A stretch of 64,000 nt of DNA, from positions 41,912,001 through 41,976,000 of the forward strand of contig OZ231127.1 of the NCBI GenBank assembly GCA_965153355.1. Direction: 5' to 3'. Origin of the DNA: Flaccisagitta enflata. Taxonomy: Eukaryota; Chaetognatha; Sagittoidea; Aphragmophora. The position numbers were made by a program, and so were the translations under genes. Shown here piece by piece: positions 58,803 to 64,000 of the stretch; within the stretch, counting starts at the first letter, position 1; each line of letters starts with the position of its first letter. The notes beneath the pieces are model-generated. The model was given only the letters and a program-made list of their open reading frames with translations. It was not told the origin of the DNA and searched no databases.

Positions 58803-58923
58803 GAAATCCATGATGGCAAACTTAAAGAAAAAAATTTAAAAAAAAAAGTTTCAAAAAAAAAAATTCAAAAAAAAAAAAAAATGAATCAAAAAATTATAAA
58901 AAAAAAATCTGAAAAGTATCTGG

Positions 58924-60218
58924 GTCCGACGGAAGGGGGTTAAAGATCAACAATTCCATAAGATCGCTATGACCAAAAGATCGCTAACCCTGTAAGTTCG
59001 CCAAAACTATTAGTCTTGACATTTAGAGCCGCCATACAAAGTTTCATGCAAATCCGTTGAAAAATGACAAAGTTATGCACGTTTTTCACTTTTAGGCTAG
59101 TAGGGTGGTTGGGTGGTAGGCTGGTTCAGATAAATAGTGTGCGTATGTTGAGTTCTTCCATTTAGAGACTCCATACCAAGTTTCAACCAATTTAGTTAAA
59201 AAATGTCCAATTTATGTAAGTTTTTACTTTTAGGCCGGTAAGCTGGTTGGTAAGGTTGGTTTGGCCGTTAGCATGCTCAAACATAAATAAATCACATACA
59301 TGTGTTGAGGTCCTTCCATTTAGAGACTCATGCTGAATTTCAACAAAGTGGTTAAAAACGCTAAGAATGCACATTTATCACTTTTTGGTTGGTAGGCTGG
59401 TTGGGTGGTAGGCTGGTTTGACAGGATAAATAGTGCGCATATGTTGAGTTCTTCCATTTAGAGACCCCATACCAAGTTTCAGCAAATTAGTTGAAAAATG
59501 ACAAAGTTAAGCAAGTTTTCACTTTTGGGCGGTTAGCTGGTTGGGTGGTAGGTCAGTTTGGCCGGTTATGCTCAAATGCATATAAATCACACACACATGT
59601 TGAGTCCTTCCATATAGAGACTCCTGCAAATTTCAAAATCGATTGAAAAATGCCAAAGTTATGCACGTTTTCACTTTTAGCCGATAGGCTGGTTGCGTAG
59701 TGTAGGCTGGTTTGACAGGATAAATAGTGCGCATATGTTGAGTTCTTCATTTAGAGACCCCATACTAAGTTTCAGCCAAATTAGTTGAAAAATGCCAAAG
59801 TTATGCAAGTTTTCACTTTTAAGCGGTTGGCTGGTTGGGTGGTAGGTCGGTTTGGCCGTTAGCATGCTCAAATGCATATAATTCACATACACATGTTGAG
59901 TCCTTCCATTTAGAGACTCCATGCCAAATTTCAGCCAAATCGGTTGAAAAATGCCAAAGGTTATGCCGTTTTTCACTTTTAGGCCTGGTAGGCTGGTTGG
60001 GCAGTTGGGTTGGTCGGATCGCAAAAATCGGATAGGATGTAAAGCGCCCTACCCTAGTACAACTTCCCACCAAATATGAACCAAATCGGTCAAAGCATAA
60101 AAAAGTTATCCATTTTTTAAAATCCGTAACAACGACAACGACAACGACAACAACGACGACGACGACACCCACCCGCCTTGAATTATAGTCCGCGTCGGAA
60201 TGATATTCCGTCGCGGAC
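58924..60218. mobile_element. 1.29-kb repeat-filled element, downstream copy
   Basis: Same ends, same unit order and same length (within 1 nt) as 47186-48479, with scattered small changes. The 31-nt palindrome is at 60188-60218. Flanked on both sides by 19-bp minisatellite. Confidence 0.8.
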
Positions 60219-60241
60219 AAAAATTTTCAAAATTTTTTTTC

Positions 60242-60582
60242 AAAGTTGAAGATGATGACAGTAGTTGAAGATGATGACAGTAGTTGAAGATGGTGACAGT
60301 AGTTGAAGATGGTGACAGTAGTTGAAGATGGTGACAGTAGTTGAAGATGGTGACAGTAGTTGAAGATGGTGACAGTAGTTGAAGATGGTGACAGTAGTTG
60401 AAGATGGTGACAGTAGTTGAAGATGGTGACAGTAGTTGAAGATGGTGACAGTAGTTGAAGATGGTGACAGTAGTTGAAGATGGTGACAGTAGTTGAAGAT
60501 GGTGACAGTAGTTGAAGATGGTGACAGTAGTTGAAGATGGTGACAGTAGTTGAAGATGGTGACAGTAGTTGAAGATGAATCT
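60242..60582 (+). repeat. 19-bp minisatellite, about 18 units
   Basis: Unit GATGGTGACAGTAGTTGAA almost unchanged; the first units read GATGATGACAGTAG. Period 19 cycles all frames without a stop on the minus strand, giving a spurious ORF. Confidence 0.96.
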
Positions 60583-60909
60583 TGAAATCCATGATGGCAA
60601 ACCTAAAGAAAAAAAAATCAGAATGTAATAAATGAGATAGTAAAAGAATTTCAACTCCAATCCTCTATAGAAATTGCTAAAGTCCTAGTAATATATTACT
60701 ACATTAATAAGCTAATATCTTATAAACCAGACTTCAGATTTAATTCGAATTTTGCAGGGGCACTTCAATTAATATCCTTTACTTGTATACCAAATTAAAA
60801 AAGAATTCACATAACTTTGCTACCCTTTGCCTATGTAAACTGCCTAAGTCATAGTAACATATTACTAGACAAATTGAGAAATATCTCACTGTCTCCTGCG
60901 TTTCAAGCA

Positions 60910-61258
60910 TGCACAAAAAAGTGTCAACCAAAGAGTCAACCAGGTCAACCAAACAGTCAACCACGTCAACCAAAGAGTCAACCAGGTCAACCAAACAGTC
61001 AACCAGGTCAACCAAACAATCAACCAGGTCAACCAAACAGTCAACCAGATCAACCAAATAGTCAACCACAGAGTCAACCAGGGAGCCAAGCAAAGAGTCA
61101 GCCATGGAGTCAGCCATGGAGTCAGCCAAGGAGTCAGCCAAGGAGTCAGCCAAGGAGTCAGCCAAGGAGTCAGCCAAGGAGTCAGCCAAGGAGTCAGCCA
61201 AGGAGTCAGCCAAGGAGTCAGCCAAGGAGTCAGCCAAGGAGTCAACCAATGTATGAAT
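60910..61258 (-). repeat. 12-bp minisatellite, left arm (inverted)
   Basis: Units AGTCAACCAGGTCAACCAAA, then AAGGAGTCAGCC. On the minus strand these are GGTTGACT/GGCTGACT units, the same motif as the right arm. Confidence 0.93.
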
Positions 61259-61284
61259 ATTAACATCAACTAGACCAGATTTCC

Positions 61285-62540
61285 GGTTGATTTTCTGGTT
61301 GACTTTCTGGTTGACTTTTTGGTTGACTTTCTGGTTGACTTTTTGGTTGACTTTTTGGTTGACTTTTTGGTTGACTTTTTGGTTGACATTTTTAGTTGAC
61401 ATTTTGGTTGACATTTTTGTTATTATTTTTGGTGTGACATTTTGGTTGACATTTTGAGTGACATTTTGAATTGACATTTTGGTTGACTTTTTGGTTGACT
61501 TTTTGGTTGACATTTTGGTTGACTTTCTGGTTGACTTTCTGGTTGACTTTCTGGTTGACTTTCTGGTTGACTTTCTGGTTGACTTTCTGGTTGACTTTCT
61601 GGTTGACTTTTTGGTTGACTTTTTGGTTGACTTTTTGGTTGACTTTTTGGTTGACTTTCTGGTTGACTTTCTGGTTGACTTTCTGGTTGACTTTCTGGTT
61701 GACTTTTTGGTTGACTTTTTGGTTGACTTTTTGGTTGACTTTCTGGTTGACTTTCTGGGTGACTTTCTGGGTGACTTTCTGGTTGACTTTTTGGTTGACT
61801 CTCTCTGACTCTCTGGTTGACTGTCTCAGACTCTATGGTTGACTTTCCCTTAGACTCACTGGTTGACTTTTTCGTAGTCTCTCTGGTTGACTTTTTCATA
61901 GACTCTCTGGTTGATTTTCTCATAGATTCTCTGTTTGACTTTCTGGTTGATTTTCTCTTAGATTGTCCGATTGACAATGGTTGACATTCTGGTTGTATCT
62001 CTCAAGGCTGTTTGGCTGACTCCGGTTGAGTTTCTCAAAGACTTCCTGGTTGACATTCTGGTTGACTCTCTGGTTGACTTTCTGGTTGAATCTCTGGTTG
62101 ACTTTTTCATTGACTCTCTGGTTGACTTTTTCATAGACTCTCTGATTGACTTTCTGGTTGATTTTCTCATAGATTCTCTGGTTGACTTTCTGGTTGATTT
62201 TCTCTTAGATTGTCTGGTTGACAATGGTTGAATTTCTGGTTGTATCTCTCAAGGCTGTTTGGCTGACTCTGGTTGAGTTTCTCAAAGACTCCCTGGTTGA
62301 CATTCTGGTTGACTCTCTGGTTGACTTCCTGGTTGAATCTCTGATTGACTTTTTCATAGACTCTCTGGTTGACTTTTTCAAAGACTCTCTAGCTGACTAC
62401 CTGGTTGAATATTTTGTAGGCTCTCTGGTTGATTTTCTTATAGACTCACTAGTTGACTGGTTGATTTTTGCATAGATTGTCTTGTTGACACTGGATACAA
62501 TTATCAGTCTCTCTGGCTGAATTTCCCTTAGACTCACTGG
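61285..62540 (+). repeat. 12-bp minisatellite, right arm, first block
   Basis: Units GGTTGACTTTCT and GGTTGACTTTTT, about 45 in near-perfect order to 61800, then mixed units (TTCATAGACTCTCT). Two ~245-bp higher-order units start near 61965 and 62213. Confidence 0.94.
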
Positions 62541-62779
62541 TTGACTAAGGCTGCTGGGCTGCTGCTGGTTGATTTTTCCTTAGGAGCCAATTTCATGATT
62601 TCCTGCTGCTGCTGTCTATCATATTATAAGGGTATATATAAGGATGGTTGGGGCTTTAAGGCAGGGGTTTAAAGGGGGATTTACGCTGCAGCAGTCAAAC
62701 AGCGCAGCAATAACAGATGAGAACCTAAGTTAAGAAATGATTTGCTTGCAGCAGCCACAGCAGAGCAGGACTCGTTAAT
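62541..62779. other. Non-repeat island in the 12-bp array
   Basis: A ~240-nt spacer rich in GCTGCTG motifs (62550-62620, 62750) separating two array blocks. No coding content seen. Confidence 0.45.
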
Positions 62780-64000
62780 ATTTTGGTTGACCATTTAGCT
62801 GACCTCTTGGATGACTCCCTGGTTGACTCTCAGGTTTACTTTTTCATCGATTGTCTGGTTGAATCATTGGTTTACATTCTGGTTGTATCTCTTATGGCTG
62901 TCTGGCTGACTCAGGTTGAGTTTCTCAAAGACTCCCTGGTTGACTTTTTGGTTGACTCTGGTTGAACTTCTGGTAGACACTCTGGTTGACTTTCTGGTTG
63001 ACACTCTGGTTGACTTTCTCATAGACTTTCTGGTTGACTTTTTGGTTGACTTTCTGGTTGACTGTCTCAAACTCTCTGGTTGACTTTCCCTTAGACTCAC
63101 TGGTTGACTTTTTTTTAGACTCTGGTTGACTTTTTAGTCGCGTGCACGCGACTCTACAACCCGCTTTGTCCGTCGGTCGGTTGGTCGGTCGGTTGGTCAC
63201 ACTTTACTTTTTTTTATGATTTTATTTCTTTGACCTCACTGCTCCTGCCAACATGGTCTGGTGACCTCAAATATGGCCCCTGCCCACCCGCACGCGACTT
63301 CGGTAGCCGTGTATCCGGCCTTGTTCATCGACTCTCTGGTTGACTTTCAGGTTGATTTTCTCATAGATTCTCTGGTTGACTTTCTGGTTGATTTTCTCAT
63401 AGACTCTCTGGTTGACTTTTGGGTTGACTCTCTGGTTGACTGTCTCAGACTCTCTGGTTGACTTTCTTATAGACGCTCTGGTTGACTTTCCCTTAGACTA
63501 ACTGGTTGACTTTTTCATAGACTCTCTGGTTGACTTTTTCATAGACTCTCTGGTTGACTTTTTCATAGACTCTCTGGTTGACTTTTTCATAGACTCTCTG
63601 GTTGACTTTTTCATAGACTCTCTGGTTGAATTTCTGGTTGATATTTTCATAGATTCTCTGGTTGACTTTCTGGTTGATTTTCTCTTAGATTGTCTGATAC
63701 ACAATGGTTGACATTCTGGTTGTATCTCTCACGGCTGTTTGACTGACTGGTTGAGTTTCTCAAAGATTCCCTGGTTGACGTTCTGGTTGACTCTCTGGTT
63801 GACTTTTTGGTTGACTCTCTGGTTGACTTTTTCTTAGACTGTGGTTGACTTTTTCAAAGACTCTCTAGCTGACTCCCTGTTTGATTATTTTGTAGGCTCT
63901 CTGGTTGATTTTCTTATAGACTCACAGGTTGACTGGTTGATTTTTGCATAGATTGTCTTGTTGACACTAAACACAATTATCAGTCCCTCTGGCTGAATTT
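62780..64000 (+). repeat. 12-bp minisatellite, right arm, second block
   Basis: Continues GGTTGACT units to the window end. A clean 24-nt array (GTTGACTTTTTCATAGACTC) lies at 63504-63625. The stretch 63740-64000 repeats 62260-62520. Interrupted by the hairpin-headed element at 63136-63325. Confidence 0.93.
63136..63325 (+). mobile_element. Hairpin-headed element, full-length, inside minisatellite
   Basis: Head AGTCGCGTGCACGCGACT, core GTCGGTCGGTTGGTCGGTCG, far end GCACGCGACT (63289-63298), tail TAGCCGTGTATCCGGCCTTG. It interrupts a minisatellite unit, so its borders can be read from the empty site. Confidence 0.82.

Noticed and set aside
60106-60660. 184-codon frame with LQLLSPSSTTVTIFNYC repeats
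   Set aside because: It is the 19-bp minisatellite read through three frames.
61423-61977. Repeat proteins such as SQPESQPE, FLVDFLVD or WLTFWLTF
   Set aside because: A 12-bp repeat with no stop is open in several frames on both strands; nothing else suggests translation.
63136-63153. AGTCGCGTGCACGCGACT as a bacterial-type terminator or restriction target
   Set aside because: It is the recurring head of a repeat family in animal DNA; no U-run or bacterial context.

Overview
The window is animal nuclear DNA, probably from an invertebrate. The evidence is a long intron-containing class I myosin gene, LTR retrotransposons of the metazoan BEL/Pao type, and very dense microsatellites and small inverted-repeat transposons. 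I cannot name the species.

The only intact cellular gene I can support is a plus-strand myosin-Id (MYO1D / Drosophila Myo31DF type) gene. It has 22 coding exons from 9963 to 56175. All splice sites are GT-AG, all phases fit, and the exons sum to 3069 nt (1022 codons plus stop). The order is motor head (P-loop, switch I, switch II), two IQ-like motifs, and a TH1 membrane-binding tail. A polyadenylation signal lies at 56545. Positions 1-9962 are upstream DNA made of microsatellites (CT and CTT on the plus strand) and small transposons.

Intron 3 is 32.2 kb and cuts the first glycine codon of the P-loop. It holds a minus-strand BEL/Pao array, LTR(14560-15453)-internal-LTR(26894-27798)-internal-LTR(39227-40130), that is, two ~12.3 kb elements sharing their middle LTR. 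Each internal region encodes, in order, a Gag with a very glutamine-rich section, CCHC knuckles, an aspartic protease, reverse transcriptase, RNase H, integrase and a C-terminal domain. A further ~2.6 kb region of unknown coding content follows before the 3' LTR. Both copies carry many small indels and look dead. A ~125 bp inverted LTR end sits against the left LTR.

The rest of the gene (46.5-56.2 kb) is compact, with short introns, many of which hold one small repeat. A hairpin-headed element family (AGTCGCGTGCACGCGACT and variants) occurs in well over ten copies across the window. In several copies the head sequence has changed and the far end has changed to match. This is my best candidate for something undescribed.

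Downstream (56.6-64 kb) I see no gene. There is a second copy of a 1.3 kb repeat-filled element that also lies in intron 5, a 19-bp minisatellite, and more than 3 kb of 12-bp-based minisatellite arranged as an inverted array with higher-order repeats.
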